This document shows, piece after piece, positions 1-11,000 of a DNA stretch of 64,000 nucleotides. How positions within the stretch are numbered: the first letter of the stretch is position 1; every line of letters begins with the position of its first letter. The stretch is from assembly GCA_013397695.1 (NCBI GenBank), contig VYZI01000238.1:248001-312000 (forward strand), given 5' to 3'. The translations under genes were made by a program, and so were the position numbers. This DNA is from Centropus unirufus. Taxonomy: Eukaryota; Chordata; Aves; Cuculiformes; Centropidae. The notes below the pieces were generated by a model. That model was not told the origin of the DNA and did not search any database. It was given only the letters and a program-made list of their open reading frames with translations.

Positions 1-958
1 TGAAAGAAACGTAGTTTACTTTAATACCAGGGAGTTAAGATTTTGTTTTCTCCCAGCATAATCTGTGCTGCTGTATCTTATCACTCACCAGAAGGCAGAC
101 TAGTAATACAGCTAACTGGAAAGAGGGAGGAAAGTTTCCGTCAAAGTTTCCTTAAAATAAAGGGTTGAATTTTTTTTAAGCAAAGCTTTAATTTTTTTCA
201 ACTAGGATTAAAAATAAGGAATAAAAATCAAACCTGCTGCGAAACGTTTTGCTCAATCAAACCTACGATCTTCCATTCAAGCAATGCTTAACTCCACCTC
301 AGCCTTCTGGCTATGTTGTTACATCTGACAGCTTTTTGCAACTTTTGAGTGGCACCCACACATTTTTCTGAATCAAGGCACAAAAAACCCACGGCATTGT
401 AGAGTGTCACTGCCAGCATTTCCAGAAGGAGTGGGATGGAGTGCATTTCTGCATTTCTGTGAAACTGCACAGAATACTTAACCACACTTGCTTATCCCAG
501 CCCTTCAGTGCTCATGTTTAGCCCCGTGCAGTTAGAGCCACACACACCGTGTGCAGCAATTCTGCTCTAAACCATCCAGTTCAATTACAGCCCTCAGCTG
601 GTACCAGCCAAACATCTGCTGTGGCTGGTGCGTTGCAACCAGACTGATGTGAACCAAAGGTATTGCCTGCAGGAACAAGCTTCACCTGACTCTCTTGGAA
701 TGAAATAAAAAAAGCCCATCGTAATTTGTAAGACACTTAAACAGCTGATGCCAGCAAGTGATGCTCTGCTATTTAATTTTTTGAAGCCCCCTAGATAACC
801 CACCAGGAAGGAAAAGGCCTTCATTCTCAAACTAACCAAACAACTTTTGGGAACAGAAATAGTTTATAAATCAGAGTGCAAGCCTACTTGCTTGGCAAGT
901 AAGAAAGTGAGCAAAAGAGGGGTAGGGGGATAGGACAGTGCTGCGCCCCAATACTAAC
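1..958 (-). other. KLF15: KLF15 intron between coding exons 2 and 3 (partial)
   Basis: This is the intron that follows the GT donor at 958-957 (minus strand, GTTAGT). The remaining KLF15 coding sequence (rest of finger 2, finger 3 and the C-terminal tail, about 56 residues in human) should lie in the next exon. I looked for it on the minus strand here and did not see it, so it lies left of the window. No other gene or clear repeat was recognised in this stretch. Confidence 0.8.
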
Positions 959-1998
959 CTCCATCCACAACCCGGCCACGTGCAGGCAAAAGGCTTTTCT
1001 CCTGTGTGCCTCCTCAGGTGGGCTTTCAAATGGCTGCTTTTTGTGTACATCTTGGTACAACCAGGAAAAGAACATTTGTGCATTTTAATGAGTTCTGCTG
1101 CAGGGTTCTTTTGAAATTTCTGACCCATGATGATTCCCGTCTCACCCTGAATCATGCCTCCTGGCCCAATTGGCTTGGCGGCGATGGGGACGGGAGCAAT
1201 GCGGACAAATTTAGAGGACAAGTTCAAATTGGATGACTGAACTATCTGAGGCACAAGGGCAAATGTCTGTCCTTGGATGTTGACCAGGAGCTGTGCAATT
1301 TTAATGTTCTCTTGTGCTGGTCCTTGGGAACTAGAGCTTGTGTTGGATTCCTGTTTGATCTGTACAGGCTGAATTTGGAGCATAACCGGTATCCCATTCT
1401 CCACTGACATTCCTCCATTTGAAGCTTGGCCACTTTCCGTTGAGTTGCTCAACTGTTCATTTTTACTCTCTTTCAAACTGGTGCTGGGTAATATATGGTC
1501 TTTTTGCTGTAAAGCAACAGAAACTTGGCTGCAAGCTCTCAAGTCCTTGGTCTCACTTTTAGGTCTTTCTTTGAGCTCCAGCTCCATGTTCTCCTCCAGA
1601 AACTCCTCTATTTCCTCAAGTGTGGGCTGAAATGGTCCAGAGTCTTCCACATCCACGGCAAATTCAGGCATCCTAAAATACTCCTCTTTCACTATCGGCT
1701 GAAGCCTCCTTTTGTCCCACCATGATGCAGCGGTGTTCCCCAAAGATGCCTGGGACAATAAGTAGTCTAAGATACTGTCCTGACTTTCTGCACTGGACGT
1801 GCTTCCATAGCTGGAGCTGAGAACCTGTGAGTCAGGACTGGAACAAGAGCAGAAGCTGGACGAGTCACTGTCATCTTCTGACAGGGGAGAGGGCATCATT
1901 TGGTAGGACCTCACCCCTGCTGTCATGTCCCCAAAGTATCCAAGTGAAGATCTTGTAGATAAAAAGGATTCATCAGTAGGCAGCAAGTGATCCACCAT
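959..1998 (-). CDS. KLF15: Krueppel-like factor 15, N-terminal 346 residues (first coding exon; 3' exon outside window)
   Basis: KLF15 is a nuclear C2H2 transcription factor that binds GC-rich/CACCC sites and controls gluconeogenic, amino-acid, adipocyte and cardiac genes. Seen here: start MVDHLLP at 1998; a Ser-rich acidic stretch (SEDDSDSSSFCSCSS, about residues 40-54); the conserved activation segment FQPTLEEIEEFLEENME (123-139); two psi-K-x-E sites (VKEE about 103-106, IKQE about 214-217) that fit the SUMO consensus; the family block AQLLVNIQGQTFALVPQ (235-251); finger 1 from C309; and the start of finger 2 (C339, C344) ending at W346. The exon ends in phase 2 at a GTTAGT donor, splitting the Arg codon. 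The match to human KLF15 (416 aa) is near-exact in these blocks, which rules out other KLFs. The ATG is the first in-frame one after the acceptor; codons between acceptor and ATG are open but carry no Met. Confidence 0.97.
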
Positions 1999-2063
1999 TC
2001 CTGGGCGATCTGCTATGGATATCCCAACAGCATATACCAGGTGGTGGAAGTTCAGGTAAGAGC
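1999..2063 (-). other. KLF15: KLF15 5' UTR portion of exon 2
   Basis: On the minus strand a pyrimidine-rich acceptor ending CACTCAG (AG at 2065-2064) precedes the ATG by 65 nt. Mammalian KLF15 also has a noncoding first exon and begins translation in exon 2, so this is read as the 3' end of the leader. Confidence 0.75.
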
Positions 2064-5000
2064 CTGAGTGTAGAAAAACAAAACAGTAACAGTCAGAAGT
2101 CAGTTTAATCATTTATCTCCATGTACTAAAGCTCAAAGCCCTCTAGCTCACGGGAAAGTCCGAAGCATCCAGTCTGCCTGAGTATACATGCTGCTACGCG
2201 CTTTGATACGTCTGTACGACCCCTAAAGGACTGTCAGAGCTGAAGTAGGATTGCACCACATATTTGCAAAAGAATTCTTTTCAGAAATTATTTCCCAACT
2301 GTGCACACTCCAGATTTACAGCTCCCTTCCAGAACATTACTGGCAAGAGAAAATAAATTATGGGCTTTCACTTAAAAGTGAAAACCAGCGCCAAAGAAGG
2401 GAATGGGAAGGGAAAAAAATAAAGCATTGAAATTTCTACTACCCAAAAAAAAAACAACGTTTATTGCTGGTAGCCATAAAAAACAAATCCTTTCCTTATC
2501 TTTTAGCTTTCCACCAAGCTTATTTTTAACTTCCTCAGTTCCACAAATATAGGCTAATCAGCATAATGCAAGGATCAATCTGTCAGGAGCCAAAAATATT
2601 TACTGTGCTTCAGCATTTACTAGGCGGATTTTCCCCTCCAGATGTAATGAATCAGTGTGCCAACGTCATCATCACCTGCACTGCCCTTAATAAGGCTGGC
2701 ACTATGCTGAGCTAATTACTATGTACAAGCAAGCCAGCTGGTGGCTGGTTTCACCTCATCACTCCCTGCTCGTCTCTCCAGGTATGGAGGTTGAGGTGAT
2801 CTGAACCTCGAGTCAGTTGCTAAACAGGGAGGGTTCATACAGACCCTCAGCATCTCAATCCATCATGATCCACAGTCAGCAGCCGTGGCACCAGTTTCCC
2901 TCCCCCCCAGTCAAGGCGGTGAGCAGGCAGCATCCTGCAAACCCTTACTCACATGAGCCATAATCCTGCTGCAACTCTACAGAGGCAGAAGGGGAAAATC
3001 CATCCTTCCTAGTGCAACCCACCAACAGTGGTGACCATCCTGCAGTTTCCAAGTTAAGCCAAGCAAATTTCCTAGAAATGTTTCTGGAGAGACGAAGGCT
3101 GAAAGGGCATCTGTGCATTTGTATTCTTCACCCACCCAGAGGGAAAAAATAAATTGCTTACAGAAGGAGACTATGCCTCTTAGAGAGCAAATGCAGGGAC
3201 CTCTGGACAGAGCAAACACTGGCCCCCAGTCATTCCCTCAAGGTGACTGATTGAAAACAGAGCTGTGTATGTGCATAATAAAACAAGTCTTTCTGTGGAA
3301 GGTATGCGGACTGCAGAGATAGAAGTCATTTGATCAGCCTATGAGGATTTGTGCGTGTGTGTGAATTAGGAGGCATGTGACCCAGCATGAAGGAAATGCC
3401 AGTCAATCTTGTTACACGCTGTCATTTTCCACAGGCTCTGCCGCTGTGCTTTACAGGCTTTGCCATGAATAGTCAACAGCTCCCGTTTTTGTGCAGGGAA
3501 GGGGATGTTTTTTATTGCTATTGCAGCGCATCCTTGCTGCCTGATCTCCAAAAATTGCCGTCTTTGCCTTCTCAGGAGACAAATCAAAAGGTGTCTATGT
3601 GCTTAACACTGCAGGAAATGCAGAGCAAGGTATTCTACACAACACCCTTAAAGAGCTCCATCCCATTGGCAGTACCTATTAATATTTCACAGGAAAGAAG
3701 GGAAAAATATTTCTTAAATATACAGCTTCCTCCTCCATGTGCACATGGAGGAAGTAGGCGCAGGTTGAAAGACAAACTTAAAAGTAAGATTGCACATTTT
3801 CCTGGTATGCACAGACTGTCAGTCAGCTATGCCTCTGAACCGATAATGAAAAACCCACATGTGCCTAACACGAGGAAGTTCAAGCAGAGGTTAGTGGCTC
3901 TGTTTTGTGACCTTAGCCTATAATCATTTCTTATAGTAAAAGTGAAGTCAGAAGAGCTGAACTATTTCTAACACAATTTATTTTGTGGATTTGTTTGTTA
4001 TGTTTGGGTTTTTTTTCTCCAATCTCCACCTTGATGGAAAGTTCCTCCAGCAGAAGTCCCAGCGCTGAGCTATTCCCAGTTTTGCAACAGAAAACACAAT
4101 CTGCTTCTGAGAAGTTTGTATTAGCACCTAGTAGGAAACAAGCTGCTTGGGTGAATTCTATCTTGAAGCAAAACCTGGTGACTGCCTTGTGAAAGGTGGG
4201 GCAGAAAGAAGAACTTGCCCTCAGATGATTTCTGATCCTCCCTCCTATGCCTGCATTTTTCCAGCCTGAACTTCTGGAGCTGTGACTGAAATCTGGTCTG
4301 CAGCATGCTTTTTTCCTCAGAAAAGCTGGCATGCTCTCTGCATGCAGGGAGAGATCCTACACCACAAACAGTTGGTAAGGTTCTTTAAAAAAAAAAAAAA
4401 GTTAATTTTTAAGTTTTCTTTAAATGGCTGTGAGAACTAGGAAGCCACATATCAAAATATCCATATATTCCACTGGGAGTAGAACTAAACCCTAATTTGA
4501 ATAAAGGCTGAAAGGAGAGGGAAAAATACCCAATAAACTCCTAGCAACTGCTGTGAGTGACGTCCCTCGGCAGAAAACAGCCAGCACACTTCTTTCCCCA
4601 TCTCTTTTAACAAGGAACAACGTCAGTTGGTGTAACCAGAGTCATTTTAAGCAGAGGGGTCTGTCAGGCAAACAGATCCAGGCACATTGCAGACCAGATC
4701 TGCTTTCCCTGCGCTCTCAAAACTTGCAGAGCAGCCAAGAAGATTTTGGGGAATGCCTGGAATGCAGGATCAGGCCCAGGCTATATTTTATCCTTAAGGC
4801 CAGAGTAGCAACCAAAAGGTTTTCATCCTTAGTTTGCCTGAAGACACAGCCAAAACCAGATTAAAAAACAGAAACAACAAAAAGAAAAAGGCAGGGCAAC
4901 ACCAGCTGTGAAAGCTAATAATGCTGTTTACATAAAGCACTTTCACCTCCCAGAGCCCTGAAAACACGTTGGAAATGTAAGCACCTATAGAGGGACCTCA

Positions 5001-6294
5001 GTGCCCGAGTCCCTGAAAAAAAAAAAAAAAAAACAAACAGCCACTTCTGGAGTGAAACACAGCAGCTGTTCAACAGCGCACGGCGGCCGTCGGCTCCCAA
5101 GAGTTCTCTGAGTTGTTATAAAGTCCTTTCTGCCAGAAGAATGTTGTTCTTTTTAAAAACCTATCCATGTAATTGCCAGCGAAATAAAAAAAAAAAAAAA
5201 CGAAACGGAAAAAAAATCACCAAAAACAGAGGAGGCATGTTCTGACTCCAAGTAATACTGAAATGTTAAGTCCTGGGAACTTGCTGAAACATGGAGTTTT
5301 ATTTCCCAGCCTGTCATTCCTGGACGGACAGTACATGGGCTCAGATGCACCGGCAGTCCTTCCCAACATATACTGCAACAGCTCTTTCTAGTTTAGAATT
5401 AATCTCTTTAGGGTACTCCTTTTTTTCCCTAGAAGATTTAAAAATCTGTTCAGAATGACTCCTGCTCCCTAGACAGAGCTATAAACCAGGCCCAGCATTT
5501 CTAAGAAATTAAGATACAGGAGGAGAAAAACAACAGCAACAAAAAAAAAACAACAACCCACAATTAAAAAAAAAGAGGCCAGGAGCCAGAGAATCCCATC
5601 TGCTCTTCTCCCTTCTGCAAGGCGGCTGTGCTGCTCCCTGGACACTGGAGGGAGGAACAGAGGGGGTGTTCAGGGTCTCCCAGCTTCTTTCCAACCCCAC
5701 TGCCTCCGGGACGCTGCAGAAACATTCCCAAAGCTTTATTTTCCAGAAGCCACACACCCCCCTCTAAACTTCGGCACTTTCTCTCCAGCAGCAGCTTACC
5801 CCCAGCACAACCCCGCGCCCCGAGGAGCGAGGGGTACCCCGGAATGACGCGCGGCAGCGAAAGGGGACGGAGGGGGCACAGTTCCCCTTCCCCATCACAA
5901 GCCCAGCCAGGTTTCCACGGCTGGAAATGATTTGCTCGCTTGTTTCGGGTTTGTTGTTACAGGTTTTGTAATCATTTTCGTTTTCCTGCTCCCTCCATCC
6001 CTTTTTCAGGAGGCTTTGGTGGCCCCCACACACACAGCGTGGTCCCTGGCCACGATGACCGGGAATAACATCCCCCCCGCTCTCCTCTCGCCTGTCACAG
6101 GGAGCAGCTCCAGCCTGAAAACAGCCCCCCCGGACTGCTGCATGGCCAGGGAGGGGGGATTTAACCCCCCACCCCTCCGCGAGCGGCAGGAGCGGCACAA
6201 ATACCAACACACAGGGCTACGAGCGATGCGGCAGCGGGGCGCAAGGGCAGCGGCCGTGGGATGCGACCCCGCGCAAACCTCCGCGCATCCTTAC
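2064..6294 (-). other. KLF15: KLF15 intron 1
   Basis: The 4.2-kb stretch lies between the acceptor at 2065-2064 and the donor at 6294-6293. It has no exon-like reading frame on the minus strand. It contains simple A runs (about 4387, 5019, 5188, 5539). A 178-codon plus-strand ORF at 3387-3923 has no recognisable family. A block at about 2540-2760 with homeodomain-like TAATTA and AP-1/CRE-like motifs looks more complex than its surroundings and may be an enhancer (unproven). Confidence 0.6.
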
Positions 6295-6590
6295 CTGAAC
6301 TCCTTTGCGAGCGAGGGATGAGGGGAGAAAACCCCGAGAGCGACCAGAAGAACACAAAAAAAAAAAAAAAAAAACCCAAAAAATAATATAGACACAAATA
6401 AACAAAAATAAAATGAAGAAACAAACAATTAAAAAAAGCCAGAAAAATAAGAAAAAGCAAAAATAAAGGAATTTTTAAAAGTAAAAAAAAAAAGTAAAAA
6501 AAAAAAGAACGCAAACTGCACAATTGAGGACAAGCACCCCGCGGCGCGGGACGCGGGCTGAGCTCCCCCGGGAGGCCGGCGCGCGGCTGC
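6295..6590 (-). other. KLF15: Probable noncoding exon 1 of KLF15
   Basis: The minus strand has a strong donor, TTCAG|GTAAGG, at 6295/6294, downstream of the CpG/TATA-like promoter. The upstream limit is set only by the TATA-like element and is approximate. Most of this exon (about 6353-6515) is T-rich on the transcribed strand, which is unusual for a leader next to a CpG island. There is no in-frame ATG in it. Transcript data would be needed to fix the start. Confidence 0.5.
6353..6515. repeat. A-rich low-complexity tract (T-rich on KLF15 sense strand)
   Basis: About 160 bases made almost wholly of A runs broken by single other bases, set between the GC-rich promoter core and the exon 1 donor. 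It could be an expanded simple repeat or the tail of an old retroposed copy; I see no flanking duplication to prove the latter. Confidence 0.75.
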
Positions 6591-6790
6591 GGAGCGCGGC
6601 CCCGCTCCCGTAGTACTATATCCCCCTCACATGACGGGCGCCCGGCGGCGGCGGGGGAGGCCGGGGAGAGGCTCGGCCGCCTTCGCCACCCCCATTGGCC
6701 CCGCCGCGGCGGGGGCCGGCCCGCGCCCGGCCTCAATGGGAGCCGCGGCACCGCCCGCACCGGCCCCCGGGGCGGGGCCCGGGGAGCGTG
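6530..6790 (-). promoter_or_regulatory. KLF15: KLF15 CpG-island promoter with CCAAT and TATA-like elements
   Basis: CpG-dense GC-rich DNA. On the minus strand a CCAAT box flanked by GC boxes (GGGGCCAATGGG) lies at about 6691-6702. A TATA-like GATATAGT lies at about 6615-6622, some 75 bp downstream, followed by GC-rich DNA and the exon 1 donor at 6295. That spacing predicts initiation near 6590. Assignment to KLF15 is by position and strand. Confidence 0.6.
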
Positions 6791-7032
6791 CAATCCCTTG
6801 GGAGTGTGGAAGACCCTGGAGGAGTGCGCGTTGTGGGGAGTGTGCAAGGCCCTGGAAGGGTGTACATCCCCGGAATAAGCCCCTGGAAGTGTGAAAATCT
6901 TTGGAAGTGTGCACGATCCTGAAGGGATGCGCGCTTCTGGCGGTGTGCCAGCTCCTGGAAGTGTGAAAATCCCTGCAGGTCTACATGCTCCTGGAAGTCT
7001 GCGAGCCCCTGGAAATATGCGTGTTTCTGCGA
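6786..7032. repeat. Degenerate 18-bp minisatellite upstream of the KLF15 promoter
   Basis: About 13 head-to-tail units with consensus near GTGTGAAAATCCCTGGAA. Phase is kept at 18 bp for five units from 6786, one short 13-bp unit follows, then eight more 18-bp units run to 7032; weaker copies continue to about 7070. Because 18 is a multiple of three, every frame stays open, which creates long artificial ORFs here with a hexapeptide period. Confidence 0.85.
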
Positions 7033-7199
7033 GATCCCTGGAGACCAGCAGGTCCCTGGAGGAATGCAAGTTCCATGCGCTCACTCCTGTCCCATAGCCT
7101 CATGCCTGCCCCTTTCCTCCCCACCAACTGGAGCTTGACAGGGCGATTTCCAGCATGATGGAAAGTATTAGATTTTGGGCTATCTCCCCCCGCACCCAG

Positions 7200-7260
7200 T
7201 TTCATTACTATATTTTTATATAAACACATATTTTTATATATATACTATATTCATGCACTA
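7200..7260. repeat. TA-rich simple sequence
   Basis: Imperfect TATA/TTTATATA repeats directly 3' of the minisatellite block. No gene is associated. Confidence 0.5.
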
Positions 7261-7544
7261 TAGTTTTGCAATGTTCAGCATGGATCAGGATCCCTGTTTA
7301 ACTTCTGCAGCCGTGAAGCTCAGCTAAGGAAACATGCGGCGTGGCAGCTGCAGCAGCAGTAATTTTTTCTGCTCAATCAGTGAATTTCCAGTTTGAGGAT
7401 TTTATTTTTCAGACCCCTGGGAAGATGCAGTCTGGGATACCAGAACGCAGTTGCCTGACAACAGGTCTGTGTACCTTTTTTTGGGAGCATGGAACAGAGC
7501 ATCATCCCTGCTGTCCCTACTGAGGGACTCTGGGCCTTGCTGTC

Positions 7545-7640
7545 CTGCAGGAAAAATGAGGTATTATCCTCATTTTATAACTCTATGGGGAAACTGAGGC
7601 ACAGAGGGCTAAACCAAATCTCTGTGGCAAAACCAAACTA
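7545..7640 (-). repeat. MIR-like SINE fragment (reverse orientation)
   Basis: The run ATTATCCTCATTTTA, then GGGGAAACTGAGGCACAGAG, matches the reverse complement of the conserved central part of the ancient tRNA-derived MIR family as I remember it. It is degenerate and truncated. Confidence 0.6.
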
Positions 7641-7949
7641 TAATCTCTTCTCTTTTCAACTCCAGCCCAGGGCCTTCAGCTGGCAGAAATATCCTCCTTC
7701 AGAGTTGCCAGTAGCACATTTCCCAATCTGGCAAACGTAAACCAGTCTCACCCTCAGAGGACATTGAGCCTCAACAAGTCATGGCAGACATGGGCTGGCA
7801 GCAGCACAGAGACAGCCCCACAGGTGGGGATGGCCAGAGGACCCAGGGTGCCCAGGGCCCTGCTCAAACCTTGTTCTTCCTCTCCATATTATCTCAATGA
7901 ATAATGCATAAATATATACTCATCGTACTCTTAGATACTGTATTTATAC

Positions 7950-8000
7950 AAAAACATCGGGGCCAAATTCTGCATTACTGTAACTTCACTGATGTAAAAA
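7950..8000. repeat. Possible old amniote palindromic repeat fragment
   Basis: GGGGCCAAATTCTGCATTAC followed by a TTCACTGATGTAAA segment resembles a dispersed repeat common in reptile and bird DNA (GGCCAAATTCTGC...GTTACAC...). Family name not certain; identification is from memory. Confidence 0.3.
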
Positions 8001-11000
8001 ACAATACATGGGTAAAAACGCTGACCTTAAATATTTTTACCCAAAATAGATTCTTGGCAAACCTTGCTTTACTATTTTCTCTCTATCAAAAACCCTGTTC
8101 CCTGAGTAGGTGAAGTTTAGCATGATGCAATGCAAAAGGAACGAGTTTTCAATACAGCTAAAATCCCAAGTGACTAAGACTAAGCTTAAATGAAATTTGA
8201 ATTGATGGCTGCACAGATATGAAATTCCCTTATGATCTTTATTACCATGAAAACAACCTAGAGTTACAATCTTAATTTTACCATTATTATGACCTACGTA
8301 TGTATTGGGACATATTAGGCATTTCTCTAAATTTTGGTTTTCCAAGATAATTTCTTTATATTTTAGTTATAGCAGTTCCTGACTTTCTCTAAATTGTTGG
8401 AAAGGCAGTGAAATCCCCCCTTCACCTTGCATAGAAAAAAAAAAAAGGTGTGTATCCCAGTTCTGTTTCTCAACTTTCGTCCATCCTAGAGCCATAACCT
8501 TTTTGCTCCCTACAAGTACCACTCAAGTCCTGAGTGCAGGATGGCAGCCTTAGCTGTTGACGAAGATGGCTACACAAAGGTGTGATGTTTTTCAGTCGGC
8601 TAAAACAGACCTAAATATGTGCTGCTACTGGAGGAGATGCCCAGCCGCCTTCCCTTTCGCCAGCACCAACCGTTGTGCTGCTGCACACTGTGATGGAGGA
8701 GGGTTCCTATGTTTTTTCACAACTGAAGAAACCTACAGAGCTTCTTACCCATTCAATAGTGGCCACTCTGGGGTGAAATGGAATTAATGGAATTAATCAG
8801 GCAAGTGTAACTAAGGTTTCTCTGTTTTTCCCAGAGATTTCCCTGGAAAAAAAAAATTAAAAATACAGGTAGGCAGCACACAATGTTTGGGAAGTGAATC
8901 CAGAGTATCTGGGATGACTCTTTGACCTGAGCTTTCTCATGCACTACATGACAAGTCCTAGATACACTAAACTTTTTGCGTATGTCCAGATCCTCTGCCA
9001 TGCACATGGGATCAACTGTGCTGGGAAACCTCAGTGAAGGCCTTGTTCATAAGTTCAGTGACTGTGCCTTAGGCATTACTCGATATCAAGCACTCTTGTA
9101 GAAATTACTGCCCTGATCTACTGGATTATCAAGACACCCCGGACAAATATTCAATGTTCTCTTTTTCTGCCCAGACAGAATTTCTAGATAGAGACAAAGG
9201 ACACATTAAAACCAAGGAAACAGGATATGGAATAGCCCATATTCTGATACCTCACTCTAGCATAAAGCATTCCAATCTGTACCAACCTGTCTCTGTACAA
9301 CAGAGAATAATGCGAAAACATCCAAAAGTTGCTGTCCCTTCGAGTCCCAGTCTGGGATCATCCTTGGAGAAAGATCATCCATGAAAGCTTCCCCCTCTAC
9401 AGCACCTTTTCTGAGCAGACATTTTATCTAAGAAACTTTCTTTCCCAGGATGATTGCAGCGCTGTACCCATGAATCTTCTGTGAGAGCCTTGAACCACAG
9501 TCCTGGTTTGGGAGTCCACAGGTACACTTTGGGGCTTCAAGCCAAAACTGAGGATTACAAGCTATAATGGTAGGTGCCACCTCTGGGCAGACTCAGTCAC
9601 TTCTCCATCCCACCATGCTATCTGAATAGATTTCTCAAGCTGTGGACTGACTGATTAATTCACCATGACAATGAAAAGCAAATTAACACCCATCTAAGTT
9701 TCACTCAAGGTTTTGCAAACACTAAAAGCCTTTACTAACAGCAGGTGAAATGCACAGATCTAGATAAATACAATGTCTTCTGATCACTTTTGGCTGCCAA
9801 ATGTTCATGAGAACCAGGAATGACTTCTGGGCCGTTTGGGGGTGACTTTTGAGCAGTTATGACTGATGTCACACATCAGCATCCTTCATTTGCTACCGCA
9901 GCAAAACTAAGCCCCCCACTCACTGCTACAAAATACATACGCCTTTTCCCCTGACCAGTCTTTTTTGTGTATCGCTAAGAGATTCCCTTTCCTCTGCTCC
10001 ACTTTCCTTACTTTCCACTAAGTACTATTACAATCCATTTTTACCTCTCTTCCTTAGTCTTGCTTGGGTATTTTCCACCTTTTGGAACAGAATTTCGGTC
10101 AAACTGGTTCCCCAGCTCAGACAATCTTTCTAGCATTCCTACAGCTCAATCAAACACTGAGGCTAATGGAAAGTTAAGGTACTTTTCATGGTCTTTTGTC
10201 TGATGGCTGTGTGTTAAAGATCCAGCCAGGAAAGGCAAATAAACCTTGGCATTCCAGCCTCTTAAAATTTTCCTGGAGATAATAATAGCACTGCATTATA
10301 AAGTTTAAAAGAAAAGGTAGGCTGAAGTTGTTCCCAAGCTGCTACACCACGTAGCACAGACCCATTAAAGGTGGGAAGGGCAGCAAAGGGATCATCCACT
10401 CTGGACTCATCAGTTTACACCTAAGCATTATTTGACTTTGCCCACACTTTGCTTTTCCATACGTAGCTGTACAGAGACTGATATTTTTTTTTTATGCCTC
10501 AGATTTTCTCATCGTCTCTATGTTCTCTGTGCAGCTTTGGGTTACAAATTACTCCATATTTTTGAGGGGACTGGAAGGCAAAGTGTTTGTACTTCATGGA
10601 TGGGCAAAAAAAGGGATTGTGCTGCTCAGGGTAAGGGCTTCCTTTGCTGTCTTTAGAGGTCATCTGTGGTATTGCTGCCCCAGTCCCTGCTATTCCCCAT
10701 TTACTGCAGCAGCAAACTATTAGTAATCTGATGAGCCAACCAACCACTTGGCAAAACAAGGATTAGTCAGGCTGAATTGATTACTTGCACATTTCCATGT
10801 GATTTACAAATCAAGGCAGCTCTTTTCCAATGAAAGAAGCAAGAAAAATCAGGCAAATAAAAAATTAAAAGCATGTTTAAATTCTATTATGGGATTTTTT
10901 TTTAAATTAGCTTTCTGCATATGGATGCCTTCCATGAGCCACAAAACCAGTGGCCATGTGCAGCTGAGATCTGCTGGGCTGCAGCTTTCAGCACCAGAAC

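Noticed and set aside
3387..3923. 178-codon plus-strand ORF in KLF15 intron 1
   Set aside because: No recognisable family, ordinary base composition and no nearby promoter or splice context. A chance frame is likely, though it is among the longer ones in noncoding DNA here.
6161..7084. 307-codon minus-strand ORF
   Set aside because: It is produced by the 18-bp minisatellite, GC-rich promoter DNA and T-rich run, none of which interrupts frames. No domain, and it runs upstream of the predicted KLF15 start site.
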